30,498 nucleotides of DNA from an uncultured Planctomycetaceae bacterium (GTDB lineage Bacteria; Planctomycetota; Planctomycetia; Pirellulales; Thermoguttaceae), in contig CAMZHY010000004.1 in NCBI GenBank assembly GCA_947307005.1, positions 1 to 30,498 of the forward strand. The letters run 5' to 3'. The position numbers were made by a program, and so were the translations under genes. Of the stretch, positions 15,765 to 22,538 are shown one piece after another. Each line of letters begins with the position of its first letter. Within the stretch, counting starts at the first letter, position 1. The notes under the pieces are model-generated. The model did not search any database, was not told the origin of the DNA, and saw only the letters and a program-made list of their open reading frames with translations.

Positions 15765-18191
15765 TCACTCGTCGTCGTCGAGGAATTCCTCGACCGGAAA
15801 CGCTTCGTCCGGCTCGTCGTTCGCGCCTCCGGCGTCTTTCTCGGCGCCGGGGCCTTCGAGTGGAAACGCCTCGCTCGCTTCCATCTTCTGATAGAGAGGC
15901 ATGTGACGATAATAAACTTCGAGAACCATGCAATTTAACGACGTCGCATAGAGTCGTCCGCCCGTCGCGCTATGTCCGCGCGGATTGTTTGGATACCAGC
16001 TTCCGCGTTCGTGCCCTTCCATCTGCTGCGCATTAATGAGTTTCTCGCGCATTTCGCGATTCCACTCGTTCCACATTCGTCCCCCGACATTGTGGAGAAG
16101 TTGGGAAACGTAGTATAAATAATACGGGTCGTCCAGAGAACGATCTCCGCCGGCGAGGCGCTGCGCGCCCTTTAAGAGTTCAGGATTATCGACGCGCCAG
16201 TCTAAATAGAGACGGCAGAGAAGCCCGATGGCGTCGGTCGAATTCGATTCCTGCTGCCCGCGCATGTAGCTATAACGCGACCCGCCGTCAATCGCGACGA
16301 CGTCGCGAAGAAAGGAACGCATGCCAAGAACGGTCGACTGGGAAACGCCAAGGTTTGCGAGTTCCGCGCTTTTGAGCGCCATCATCTGCCACCCGGAAAC
16401 GGACGTGTCGCCCGCCTGTTTCGGGGTATAACGCCATCCGCCGTCGGTCGCCTGGGCGTACTCAATGAAACTCGTCGCTTCCTGAGCGATATATTCAAGT
16501 CGGCGATACCGCGAGCGTTCGCGCGGGGTAAGCATCGCGTACGTCTCGCAGATCGCAATCGCCGCGAGCCCATGCGCGTACATGTTGCCCGGTCCGTCGC
16601 TAAACGCCATTCCGTTTTCGTTTTCAACGCCTTGACTTAACAGATAATCGATCCCTTTCGCGACAACGCGTTTATATTTGCCCGTCGTCGGCGTGTTTCC
16701 CGCCGCCAGAAATGGAAGAACGCCCATCGCGGTCGCGGCGGTTGTCGAACCGTTCGACCCGGAATCGCGACATTTGCCGCCGCATGACGGGCACTGTCTA
16801 AGATCAAAAGCCCACGAACCGTCGGGACGCTGGTGTTCCGCAAGCCACGCGAGGGCGAGCGCGACGGATTTTTCGCTTCCTTCCGTCCCGCCTCCCGTCG
16901 CGAGCGCGGCGGCTTTGTTCTCGCCGCGTCCGGAAAGATCGTCGCCGTTGAGCGACCCGAGGAGATTCTCGACGTCGCCGACCGGCGCCGAATCAAGCGC
17001 GAGCGCCGTTTCCATCACGGTCAGCGGCGCGGCGGTCTCTTCCGTAAACGACGAAACGTCGGGAACGTCCGCGACGGTTTCAGACTCGACTTCGGGCATA
17101 TCGGTCGCGTCGAAGTTCGCGTCTTCGACCGTCTCGAACGCCGCGTCTGGATCAAAGACGTCGTCCAATACGACTTCGTCGCTGAATCCCGGTTCTGAAA
17201 CGACTTGAAAGAGATCTTTTAGCTCGACGTTCACGACGAGAAACGCGAGAATAATGATCAGAACGACGTGTAAGAGAAGACTTACAAGCCACATCGGCGC
17301 GTCGTTCGCGGCGCGTTCAAGCGCCGTCTGGTCGTGAAGCAACGCGACGTCCTGCGCCGCGCTCGCCGTTTCGGGCGTTTGCGGTTTGCGCTTCTCTAAA
17401 AGCCCTAAGAACACGTCGGGCGTCGACTGATTCCAAGTCTCGTCCGTCGTTAGAATTCCCAGCGCGTCCGGCGTCGCCTTTACCAAACTCGCGACGTTCG
17501 TCGTCGCGGGAAAACTTGCGAGCATTGTTCCTAACGTCGCAAGGTCTCCTTCTGAGCGCGCGGAAAGAGGCGCCATCGCCGAAAGGTCCGGCGCGGTTTC
17601 CGACTCCCGTTCCGACGATTCCTTTCGTTCCGTCTTACTCTTCCCACGCTTCGCCGTCGCGGCGGAATAAACTTCCGGGACGGATTCCGAAGACGTCTCT
17701 AATTGATCAAGTCGCGGCGGGACAGGAACTTGTTGCGGTTGGTCGTCGTTAGAATCAACATGCGTCGGCGCAACGTCCCGACCCAAAGGCGCGCGGGATT
17801 CCGCGTTCGTGAAACTGCGAGACGACGTCGTCGAACCGTCGCGACGAAAGGCGTCGGGAAGCGGCGAAAAACGATCGGTCGACCGCGAAGCGGTCGGGAG
17901 CCCGGAAGGAACGTTGGAGCGCGGCGAAGAACGCTTCGCGACGGGCAATCCCGTCGGAATAGACGCGTCGGGAAACGAGGGCGCGGAGGAAGAAACAGGC
18001 GGTTTTGAAGGCGATTTGGGCGCCGACTGAGCGTCGAGCGCCGCGCGCAATTTCGCTTGCAGTTCGGGGTTCTCGCGCAACATACGCAGCAGTTCCCGCT
18101 CGTTGGCGTCGGAACCAAGCGTTTCGTCGTCGCGATGAACTCCGCGTTTGGATTCGCGCTCGTCGCCGTTGTTGTAAGAATCGTCCGCCAT
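15765..18191 (-). CDS. Membrane-anchored squalene-cyclase/prenyltransferase-fold protein
   Basis: An 808-residue protein of a type widespread in planctomycetes, function unknown. The N-terminal ~300 residues are disordered and Ser/Pro-rich and probably cytoplasmic. One transmembrane helix (~300-320, WLVSLLLHVVLIIILAFLVV) follows, then an acidic linker (~335-415) and an alpha/alpha-barrel repeat domain (~440-770) with QW-like motifs such as RPDGSWAFD, DGGWRY and DTSVSGWQMMALKSA (595-609). The domain resembles squalene-hopene cyclase, but the catalytic DxDD is absent, so it is probably a binding domain or a different enzyme. C467, C470 and C474 (CPSCGGKC) could bind metal. A GGGGAG site lies 11 nt before ATG 18191. 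It is first gene of an operon with the zinc-ribbon and tail-anchored proteins. Confidence 0.8.
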   Translation of the reverse strand: MADDSYNNGDERESKRGVHRDDETLGSDANERELLRMLRENPELQAKLRAALDAQSAPKSPSKPPVSSSAPSFPDASIPTGLPVAKRSSPRSNVPSGLPTASRSTDRFSPLPDAFRRDGSTTSSRSFTNAESRAPLGRDVAPTHVDSNDDQPQQVPVPPRLDQLETSSESVPEVYSAATAKRGKSKTERKESSERESETAPDLSAMAPLSARSEGDLATLGTMLASFPATTNVASLVKATPDALGILTTDETWNQSTPDVFLGLLEKRKPQTPETASAAQDVALLHDQTALERAANDAPMWLVSLLLHVVLIIILAFLVVNVELKDLFQVVSEPGFSDEVVLDDVFDPDAAFETVEDANFDATDMPEVESETVADVPDVSSFTEETAAPLTVMETALALDSAPVGDVENLLGSLNGDDLSGRGENKAAALATGGGTEGSEKSVALALAWLAEHQRPDGSWAFDLRQCPSCGGKCRDSGSNGSTTAATAMGVLPFLAAGNTPTTGKYKRVVAKGIDYLLSQGVENENGMAFSDGPGNMYAHGLAAIAICETYAMLTPRERSRYRRLEYIAQEATSFIEYAQATDGGWRYTPKQAGDTSVSGWQMMALKSAELANLGVSQSTVLGMRSFLRDVVAIDGGSRYSYMRGQQESNSTDAIGLLCRLYLDWRVDNPELLKGAQRLAGGDRSLDDPYYLYYVSQLLHNVGGRMWNEWNREMREKLINAQQMEGHERGSWYPNNPRGHSATGGRLYATSLNCMVLEVYYRHMPLYQKMEASEAFPLEGPGAEKDAGGANDEPDEAFPVEEFLDDDE

Positions 18192-18503
18192 GAATGAAAG
18201 CGCTCCCCAGCGTCATGACGACGCCCTGCTTTGCGCGCCGGACGCCCCGACGCAAACTTCGATAGTTACATTTTAACGTAAAATTCGCTCCGTCGAAAGA
18301 ATCAAAAGGAAATTTTTGAGAAATGTCGCCATTCTCGCGTCAACGACTCCCAACCGTTGCCGTTCAAGGGAAACTCGGCATGACTTCTAGAACGATTCGA
18401 GCGGTTCTTTGACGCTTTGATCTTGTTTAATATTTCTATTTTATCCATTTTCTTGTTTTCGCGACTATTTTTTCCGAAAGGGAGAAAAATACAACGTCGG
18501 CGC
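18192..18503. other. Intergenic region before rpmG
   Basis: This noncoding stretch separates two divergent genes. It carries the minus-strand promoter listed separately and turns AT-rich after ~18415. A second weak + promoter-like pair, TTGACG (18409-18414) with TATTTC 16 nt later, is visible. No ORF with a ribosome-binding site was seen. Confidence 0.5.
18270..18297 (-). promoter_or_regulatory. Promoter for the cyclase-fold operon
   Basis: On the minus strand TTCGAC (18297-18292), 16 nt, TAAAAT (18275-18270). This gives a leader of about 70 nt to ATG 18191. Confidence 0.5.
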
Positions 18504-18531
18504 TTGTCGAAAAAATAAAAGTTGTTAGAAT
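18504..18531 (+). promoter_or_regulatory. Promoter for rpmG
   Basis: TTGTCG (18504-18509), 16 nt, TAGAAT (18526-18531). The predicted transcript starts at ~18538, and a hairpin (CGCGATTA 18535-18542 with TAATCGCG 18559-18566) then sits at its very 5' end. Confidence 0.65.
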
Positions 18532-18632
18532 GGGCGCGATTATCGGTTTTAGAGATCGTAATCGCGACCTTGGTTTATGAAAGACGCGTCCTGCGTCTAC
18601 GCGTATAAAACTAGAAACGTAAGGATTTGGCA

Positions 18633-18800
18633 ATGGCTGGCAAGAACAAGAAAAAGGCGGAGACCGTCTACCTCGTTTGCGAAGAAACTGGCGACTATGA
18701 TTACATCGTTCGTCGTAAGCCGGGCGGCGAGAAGCTCAAGCTCATGAAGTACAATCCGCGTCTGCGAAAGCACACGATGCACGTCGAAAAGAAAAAGTGA
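18633..18800 (+). CDS. rpmG: 50S ribosomal protein bL33
   Basis: A 55-residue, lysine-rich protein of the large ribosomal subunit, easily missed because of its size. The family pattern is clear: ETVYLVCEETGDYDYIVRRK, then GGEKLKLMKYNPRLRKHTMHVEKKK, which aligns with the EKLELKKFDPVVRQH end of E. coli L33. Only one cysteine (C16) is present, so this is the zinc-free (C-minus) type. AAGGA lies 7 nt before ATG 18633. It has its own promoter and a leader of roughly 95 nt, and is followed by a terminator-like hairpin, so it appears monocistronic. No rpmB or secE neighbour is present. Confidence 0.95.
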   Translation: MAGKNKKKAETVYLVCEETGDYDYIVRRKPGGEKLKLMKYNPRLRKHTMHVEKKK

Positions 18801-18824
18801 TCTTCGACGTCGCGATTACGCTTC

Positions 18825-18862
18825 AACGCGCTTGATCCGCTTCTCGGGTTGGGCGCGTTTTT
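18825..18862 (+). terminator. Terminator-like hairpin after rpmG
   Basis: AACGCGC (18825-18831) pairs with GCGCGTT (18853-18859), running into five T residues. The loop of about 20 nt has an inner CCG/CGG pair. It is weaker than the other terminators here. Confidence 0.6.
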
Positions 18863-19005
18863 AAATACCGCGTCTCGCCTATCTTAGCGTAGCTTCTCTA
18901 AACGCTCGCATCGCAAGACGGGTTGTAACAGAAATAACAATTTTCATAAAATATCGTTTTTTAGGAATTTTTCCGTATACATCGCTAGAAAAAACTCTCT
19001 ACTTT
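18863..19005. other. AT-rich intergenic stretch between rpmG and the lipoprotein leader
   Basis: No gene seen. The sequence becomes AT-rich (~18925-19005), ending in the extended -10 promoter at 19006. The whole 443-nt gap from rpmG to the lipoprotein is noncoding but holds two promoters and two hairpins, listed separately. Confidence 0.5.
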
Positions 19006-19014
19006 TGGTATATT
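19006..19014 (+). promoter_or_regulatory. Extended -10 promoter upstream of lipoprotein
   Basis: TGG-TATATT forms an extended -10 (TGn then the hexamer at 19009-19014) with only a poor -35 (TAGAAA). Expected start is ~19021, which would create a leader or small RNA beginning with the 19026-19074 hairpin. Confidence 0.45.
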
Positions 19015-19025
19015 GTCATAGGAAC

Positions 19026-19074
19026 GGCTGAAACGGCGGACGTCTTGAAAAGATCAACCGCCAATCGGCAAGCC
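19026..19074 (+). other. Three-tier hairpin (candidate structured RNA)
   Basis: Nested pairings: GGCT (19026-19029) with AGCC (19071-19074), GGCGG (19035-19039) with CCGCC (19058-19062), and TCTT (19043-19046) with AAGA (19050-19053). A rival pairing of GCC (19060-19062) with GGC (19067-19069) would break the middle helix. I do not recognise it as a known riboswitch class. Confidence 0.45.
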
Positions 19075-19131
19075 TAACAGACGTTGCTAAACAGAGTTAA
19101 GGCGAGTTTCGCGAAAAAAGCAAATTCGCTC

Positions 19132-19160
19132 TTGTCTCAGTTTCGTCGATTTTGTATACA
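19132..19160 (+). promoter_or_regulatory. Proximal promoter for the lipoprotein gene
   Basis: TTGTCT (19132-19137), 17 nt, TATACA (19155-19160). The start would be ~19167, leaving a 77-nt leader that contains the GGAG-loop hairpin. Confidence 0.55.
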
Positions 19161-19188
19161 TAATCGCCCTTGTCGCATGGGGCGTAAC

Positions 19189-19212
19189 GCGCGCGGAAGG
19201 AGTTCCGCGCGC
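19189..19212 (+). promoter_or_regulatory. Leader hairpin presenting a GGAG loop
   Basis: A perfect 10-bp stem, GCGCGCGGAA (19189-19198) with TTCCGCGCGC (19203-19212), displays the tetraloop GGAG. There is no T-tail, so it is not a terminator. The real ribosome-binding GGAG (19233-19236) lies 20 nt downstream of the stem. A GGA loop paired with a GGA-containing ribosome site is the arrangement recognised by CsrA-type regulators; that role here is inference. Confidence 0.6.
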
Positions 19213-19243
19213 CGCAGCACAAATCACGAAACGGAGTTCAACG

Positions 19244-19855
19244 ATGAGAACGCGCGTCGTATTAAGCTTTACCGTAACGTTTGCGCTCGCGCTCGCGTTT
19301 GTCCTTGGCTGTGAGAAATGCCAGCGAGCCGACGGCTCCAAAAACAGGACTGACGTCCAGGGCGCGACGGAGAAACAGGATCAAGAAGGAGAAGCGGAAA
19401 AGCTTGAGCAAGACGACGCGCCGCTCGACGTCGAAAGCGACGAGACTCCGGAGGGAGTCGTCAACAGCTTCTTCCGAACCTTTTTCCGCGGCGACAGCGA
19501 CGGCGCCTTCGCACTGCTTTCGAAAAAAGCGCGCGAAGCTCAAAGCGAGTCCTTTGTCGCCCAAGCGAGCGATTCAATTCGGTGGCGCGTCTTAGAGAAG
19601 ACAAAGCCAACCAACCTCGGTCGAGTGTACGTCTTCGTTGAAGTGGAAGACTATTCCGACGCTGGAGAAATCCAGCGGGATTCCCTCTCGTTCGCCCTTG
19701 CGAACGACGAGGGCGCGTGGCGCGTCTCGGCGTTTCACGTCGGCGACGTCACGGTCGATTTCGAGGAGTCCGTCATCGTCGCTCAAGAAGCGCCTACGGC
19801 GCCAAGCGTCGAACGCGTCGCGACGCGAATCGACGAAACCAAAACAACGCGCTAA
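19244..19855 (+). CDS. Predicted lipoprotein, unknown function
   Basis: A 203-residue protein. The N-terminus is a lipoprotein signal (MRTRV, hydrophobic core, lipobox VLGC with Cys23 as lipidation site), so it should be anchored on the outside of a membrane. Residues ~30-65 form a charged Glu/Asp/Lys/Gln linker. Residues ~66-175 look like a small cystatin/NTF2-type fold: ETPEGVVNSFFRTFFRGDSDGAFALLSKKAREA opens it in the manner of DUF4878/SnoaL-like domains, and SFALANDEGAWRVSAFHVGD supplies the terminal strands. A GGAG site precedes ATG 19244 by 7 nt. It is monocistronic, with a long structured leader and a terminator at 19896. The NTF2-like reading is a by-eye guess. Confidence 0.78.
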   Translation: MRTRVVLSFTVTFALALAFVLGCEKCQRADGSKNRTDVQGATEKQDQEGEAEKLEQDDAPLDVESDETPEGVVNSFFRTFFRGDSDGAFALLSKKAREAQSESFVAQASDSIRWRVLEKTKPTNLGRVYVFVEVEDYSDAGEIQRDSLSFALANDEGAWRVSAFHVGDVTVDFEESVIVAQEAPTAPSVERVATRIDETKTTR

Positions 19856-19895
19856 CGGATTTTAGACGCGCGCCCCTTCGCGTATGTGGAGGGAG

Positions 19896-19921
19896 GGGAA
19901 CGCACGACGCGTTCCCGTTTT
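19896..19921 (+). terminator. Terminator of the lipoprotein gene
   Basis: GGGAACGC (19896-19903) pairs with GCGTTCCC (19909-19916) over a 5-nt loop, followed by GTTTT. Confidence 0.78.
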
Positions 19922-19925
19922 CACG

Positions 19926-19937
19926 ATGGATGGGGCG
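19926..19937 (+). repeat. Direct repeat, copy 1 (ATGGATGGGGCG)
   Basis: A 12-base exact direct repeat; the second copy starts exactly 60 nt later. The sequence after each copy differs. Confidence 0.7.
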
Positions 19938-19985
19938 ATTCTCGCCTGACGCCGGCATGAAGACCGGCTACGCACGGGACGCGTA

Positions 19986-19997
19986 ATGGATGGGGCG
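19986..19997 (+). repeat. Direct repeat, copy 2 (ATGGATGGGGCG)
   Basis: Second exact copy of the 12-mer found at 19926-19937. I know no element with this repeat. Confidence 0.7.
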
Positions 19998-20207
19998 CAC
20001 GACGCGCTCAAATCGGGCAATGACGTTCAGATTCTTACACGGAGGGTCTCCTGTCTCCGCTCCTGCGCATGATGCGAGGGGCGGCGACGTTTCACCCCTT
20101 ATCTAACGACGACGCGAAAGCGTCGACGACGGGAACGGCTCTCGAAATCTCGTCACGGCATGGAGGCTAGGCGTGATTTCTTTCCTCCTTTCGTTAGTCG
20201 TTCCTTG

Positions 20208-20249
20208 AGCGGGGCGCGGCATGGAAGCCGACCCCGCTTCTTTCTTTTC
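20208..20249 (+). terminator. GC-rich hairpin with pyrimidine tail (orphan terminator)
   Basis: AGCGGGG (20208-20214) pairs with CCCCGCT (20232-20238), and an inner CGGC (20217-20220) with GCCG (20227-20230). The tail TTCTTTCTTTTCTTG follows. No + strand gene ends here, so it may close an unannotated transcript. Confidence 0.55.
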
Positions 20250-20340
20250 TTGTTTGTCAGCAGAATCTTGCGACGTTCCCAACACTTCCGGAGACCGGTC
20301 TCCGTTCGACGCGTCCTCGCGCGAGAAAAAAAGACCGCCT

Positions 20341-20377
20341 GAAAAAAAAGAACGCGCCCATTGCAGACGCGTTCTTT
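20341..20377 (-). terminator. Terminator of the DUF1598-type gene
   Basis: On the minus strand, AAAGAACGCG (20377-20368) pairs with CGCGTTCTTT (20356-20347) over an 11-nt loop, followed by further T residues down to 20342. It lies about 90 nt past the stop codon. Confidence 0.85.
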
Positions 20378-20465
20378 GTCCTTACGTTCAGTCTCGTCCT
20401 CGACGGTCGCCGGGCTTCAAGCAAGCGCGACGCGACCGGAAAGACAGACCGTCAAACTCGACGTT

Positions 20466-21944
20466 TCAGTCCCACCACCAGTTGGCGGACTCCGTGTTTT
20501 CCGAGTTTTCGCGTTTCTCTTCGACGGAACCCTTCTCGTCGTACTTGAGATGATCGACGTCAAGCGCGATCTGAGGTTCGATGCGAACGCCGCCGCCCGT
20601 CGGGTAGGAGGTCAGACCGCCGCTGTGTCGAATCGTATTGACGGCGGTTTCAGCAAACTGAATTTCATTGAGGTTTTCAGTCTGGAACTTCTCTTCGTCG
20701 GCGAAGAAATCGGGCGTCCAATTCGTCTTAGCGTAAACGTTTTCCCTCTGGAGGTACGCGGCGACAATCGTCATGTCGATCAGGTTGCGCAAGCTCGCGT
20801 AAACCGGAACTTCGTCGGCGATCTTCTCAAATTTCGCGGTAAAGCTCTTCGCGTAAGCGCGAGTCGCGGGATTGCCGCGCCCCGTGTTGGCGACGCGCTT
20901 GCCGTCGGCTCCGACAAGTTCGTCCGCGCCGACAAGATTGACGCCGTTCCCGACCAATTCGATCGCGTCGCCGCTTTCAGTCTCGACAACGCAATCGTAA
21001 TTCGGCTGGAAGTACCAGCGAACCAAGCCGTTGGAGGCGTTTTGACGAGGATTGGATTTTTCCGCGTAGGTCGCGAGCTTGACGGGCGACTCTTCGAGTC
21101 CGATGCCGATGAGCTTCATGCGATAGTCCGCCGCGACGAGCGTCGCCGCAAAATTCGTGCGCGGCGAAACGCCCCAAACCGTAACGTTCTGAAGTCCAAG
21201 CGCTTCGCGTAGACCGGCGGCGTAATCCAAGCGCTCCGCGTCGTTCTGCGGCTGCGCGGCGGTCTTGATATAGGCCTGCATCTCGCGCAAACCCGATTCA
21301 GTGGGGTCGATCGAGCATCCGACAAGGCTCGCGCTCTTCCCGCCGGCGGGATAAGCGCGAAGCGCGACGACGAGATCTTCGAGCCGCAACGTCGGACGAC
21401 CGCTCTTCGCGCCGACAATCGCGCCGTCGGCGCCCGATTTCCAACCTTCCGCAGGACCGGCGATGACGACGTCGCCCGTTTCAGGGTAAACGAAAACGTT
21501 CTCAATTCGGGTCAACCCCGCAAGATTCGCCATCTCGTCGGTTACGACGCCGTCGTTGGCGGCGATTTGCGCCTCAAGACGATTGAGAGAAACTTTACGA
21601 AGCTTGCTCGGCGCGCGCATCTCGGAAGGAATCGCCTTGAACGCTTCGTTGCGCGCCGCCGCAAGAGCGCCGTCGTCGATCAGAACGCGCTGCAGAACGC
21701 CGTTGGCGTCGACAACAACGCCGGAACCGGACGAACTGCCGCTGCCCCGGTTGCTGTTGTTGTTATTGTTGTTGTTATTATTGTTGTTATTGTTGTTGTT
21801 TCTATTGTTGTTATTGTTATTGTTGTTGTTATTATTATTGTTGTTGCTGTAATTCTGTCCGTAAACCGCCGACATAGGAGCGGCGAAGAGAACGATCAGC
21901 GCCAAGATCGCGCTTATCCGAAGGACTATATTTTTTCGACTCAT
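20466..21944 (-). CDS. DUF1598-type secreted protein with poly-asparagine tract
   Basis: A 492-residue exported protein. A signal peptide (residues 1-~28, SRKNIVLRI then a hydrophobic core to AVYG) is followed at once by 14 Asn, one Arg and 15 Asn (34-63), then a Ser/Gly linker. The rest (~75-420) matches what I remember of the planctomycete DUF1598 family: GVLQRVLIDDGALAAARNEA, LRKVSLNRLEAQIA, LAGLTRIENVFVYPETGDVVIAGPAEGW, VVALRAY and GCSIDPTESGLREMQAY. The C-terminus is charged and ends NWWWD. A TAGGAGA site lies 5 nt before ATG 21944. It is a single gene with its own terminator. Function of the family is unknown; a cell-surface or periplasmic role follows from the signal peptide. Confidence 0.82.
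   Translation of the reverse strand: MSRKNIVLRISAILALIVLFAAPMSAVYGQNYSNNNNNNNNNNNNNNRNNNNNNNNNNNNNNNSNRGSGSSSGSGVVVDANGVLQRVLIDDGALAAARNEAFKAIPSEMRAPSKLRKVSLNRLEAQIAANDGVVTDEMANLAGLTRIENVFVYPETGDVVIAGPAEGWKSGADGAIVGAKSGRPTLRLEDLVVALRAYPAGGKSASLVGCSIDPTESGLREMQAYIKTAAQPQNDAERLDYAAGLREALGLQNVTVWGVSPRTNFAATLVAADYRMKLIGIGLEESPVKLATYAEKSNPRQNASNGLVRWYFQPNYDCVVETESGDAIELVGNGVNLVGADELVGADGKRVANTGRGNPATRAYAKSFTAKFEKIADEVPVYASLRNLIDMTIVAAYLQRENVYAKTNWTPDFFADEEKFQTENLNEIQFAETAVNTIRHSGGLTSYPTGGGVRIEPQIALDVDHLKYDEKGSVEEKRENSENTESANWWWD
21750..21845 (-). repeat. Trinucleotide (AAC/AAT) repeat encoding poly-Asn
   Basis: A run of about 30 Asn codons, mixed AAC and AAT, broken by one Arg codon. Changes in repeat number would alter tract length without shifting frame, so allele-length variation is possible. 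It is also a likely assembly-error spot. Confidence 0.9.
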
Positions 21945-22138
21945 GAGAATCTCCTAAAACCATTTAGGCTCAACGTTAATAATCGGATTCCGACGCCTGC
22001 CGACGTTAAGGCAAAGCCGCCAGGCGTTGGATCGACGAGGCCTTTTGCTCGCAAATCCTAGGCGCTTGAATACCGTCGTCTTAATTCAGCGTATATCGAG
22101 CTAACCCGACGACGCAAAAACTCCGACGCTATCCTGAA

Positions 22139-22167
22139 ATGATAATTTCTCCCCTCGTTCTAGGCAA
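22139..22167 (-). promoter_or_regulatory. Candidate promoter for the DUF1598-type gene
   Basis: On the minus strand TTGCCT (22167-22162), 17 nt, TATCAT (22144-22139). A nearer alternative is TTGCGT (22117-22112), 16 nt, TATACG (22095-22090). Either would give a leader of 140-190 nt. Confidence 0.35.
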
Positions 22168-22331
22168 GTATTAACTTCACTATTTAAGATTTTTTACCCA
22201 AAAAAAGAGTCTTTTTCACATAAGCGCCGATTATAACGGCGCCGCGTTCTTCGCCGAATTCCTTCCGCAGATTCAACGAAGTTGTCAATTACAGGAATGA
22301 TTACGATTGCGCGGAAGAATTACTCTATTCA

Positions 22332-22372
22332 CTTTTGACCAGTAAACCATTCTTTTATCTTTGTGTCAAAAG
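22332..22372. repeat. Inverted repeat CTTTTGAC / GTCAAAAG
   Basis: Perfect 8-bp arms at 22332-22339 and 22365-22372 with 25 nt between. It is an operator-like symmetry in an AT-rich spacer, but could be chance. Confidence 0.5.
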
Positions 22373-22509
22373 AACGTGAAACGCGTTGGAAAATTTCGCT
22401 TTCGCGCAAAAAAGCGTTCTTAAGTAGCGCTTCAAACCCGTCGAAAAGGATAATGGGTTTTTGTCCGCGTCCCGCGAGAATCGTCCGGCGTTAAAGCGCC
22501 TATTCTCAC

Positions 22510-22538
22510 TTGCGCGACCCGTGTTTTTTACGTAAGAT
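22510..22538 (+). promoter_or_regulatory. Promoter for the GDDxY-repeat protein
   Basis: TTGCGC (22510-22515), 17 nt, TAAGAT (22533-22538). The start would be ~22545, leaving a ~200-nt untranslated leader to ATG 22747. Confidence 0.55.

Larger units (their letters stand above)
19922..20207. other. Structured noncoding region downstream of lipoprotein
   Basis: No credible gene lies in this stretch. It contains a 12-bp direct repeat 60 nt apart, GCCGG/CCGGC (around 19951-19968), a CGACGC-GAAA-GCGTCG hairpin (20110-20125), and ends at the GC-rich hairpin with a pyrimidine tail at 20208. The density of small hairpins suggests an untranslated RNA or decayed element. It is not RNase P, tmRNA or SRP RNA as far as I can see. 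Confidence 0.45.
21945..22509. other. Large divergent intergenic region
   Basis: About 800 nt separate the DUF1598-type start from the GDDxY protein start. No ORF here looks real. It is locally AT-rich (22140-22210) and holds minus-strand promoter candidates, an inverted repeat (22332-22372), a hairpin GCGCCG-ATTATAA-CGGCGC (22224-22242) and ACGCCTG/CAGGCGT (21993-21999 with 22021-22027) in the DUF1598 leader. Confidence 0.5.

Noticed and set aside
15765..18191. Active squalene-hopene cyclase for hopanoids
   Set aside because: The DxDD proton-donor motif is missing, the protein has a long disordered N-terminus and TM anchor, and no hopanoid genes are nearby.
18821..20250. RNase P RNA, tmRNA, SRP RNA or rRNA in the gaps
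   Set aside because: None of the conserved cores (for example GGAAAGUCC, GGAAGGAAGC or tRNA-like tmRNA ends) could be found.
20160..20342. 60-codon + strand ORF MEARRDFFPP...
   Set aside because: It spans the GC-rich hairpin and its pyrimidine tail and lacks a ribosome site.
20361..21212. 283-codon + strand ORF overlapping the DUF1598-type gene
   Set aside because: It spans the opposite gene's terminator and coding frame and shows no recognisable domain.
21750..21845. CRISPR-like array
   Set aside because: It is a simple Asn-codon microsatellite inside a gene, with no repeat-spacer layout.
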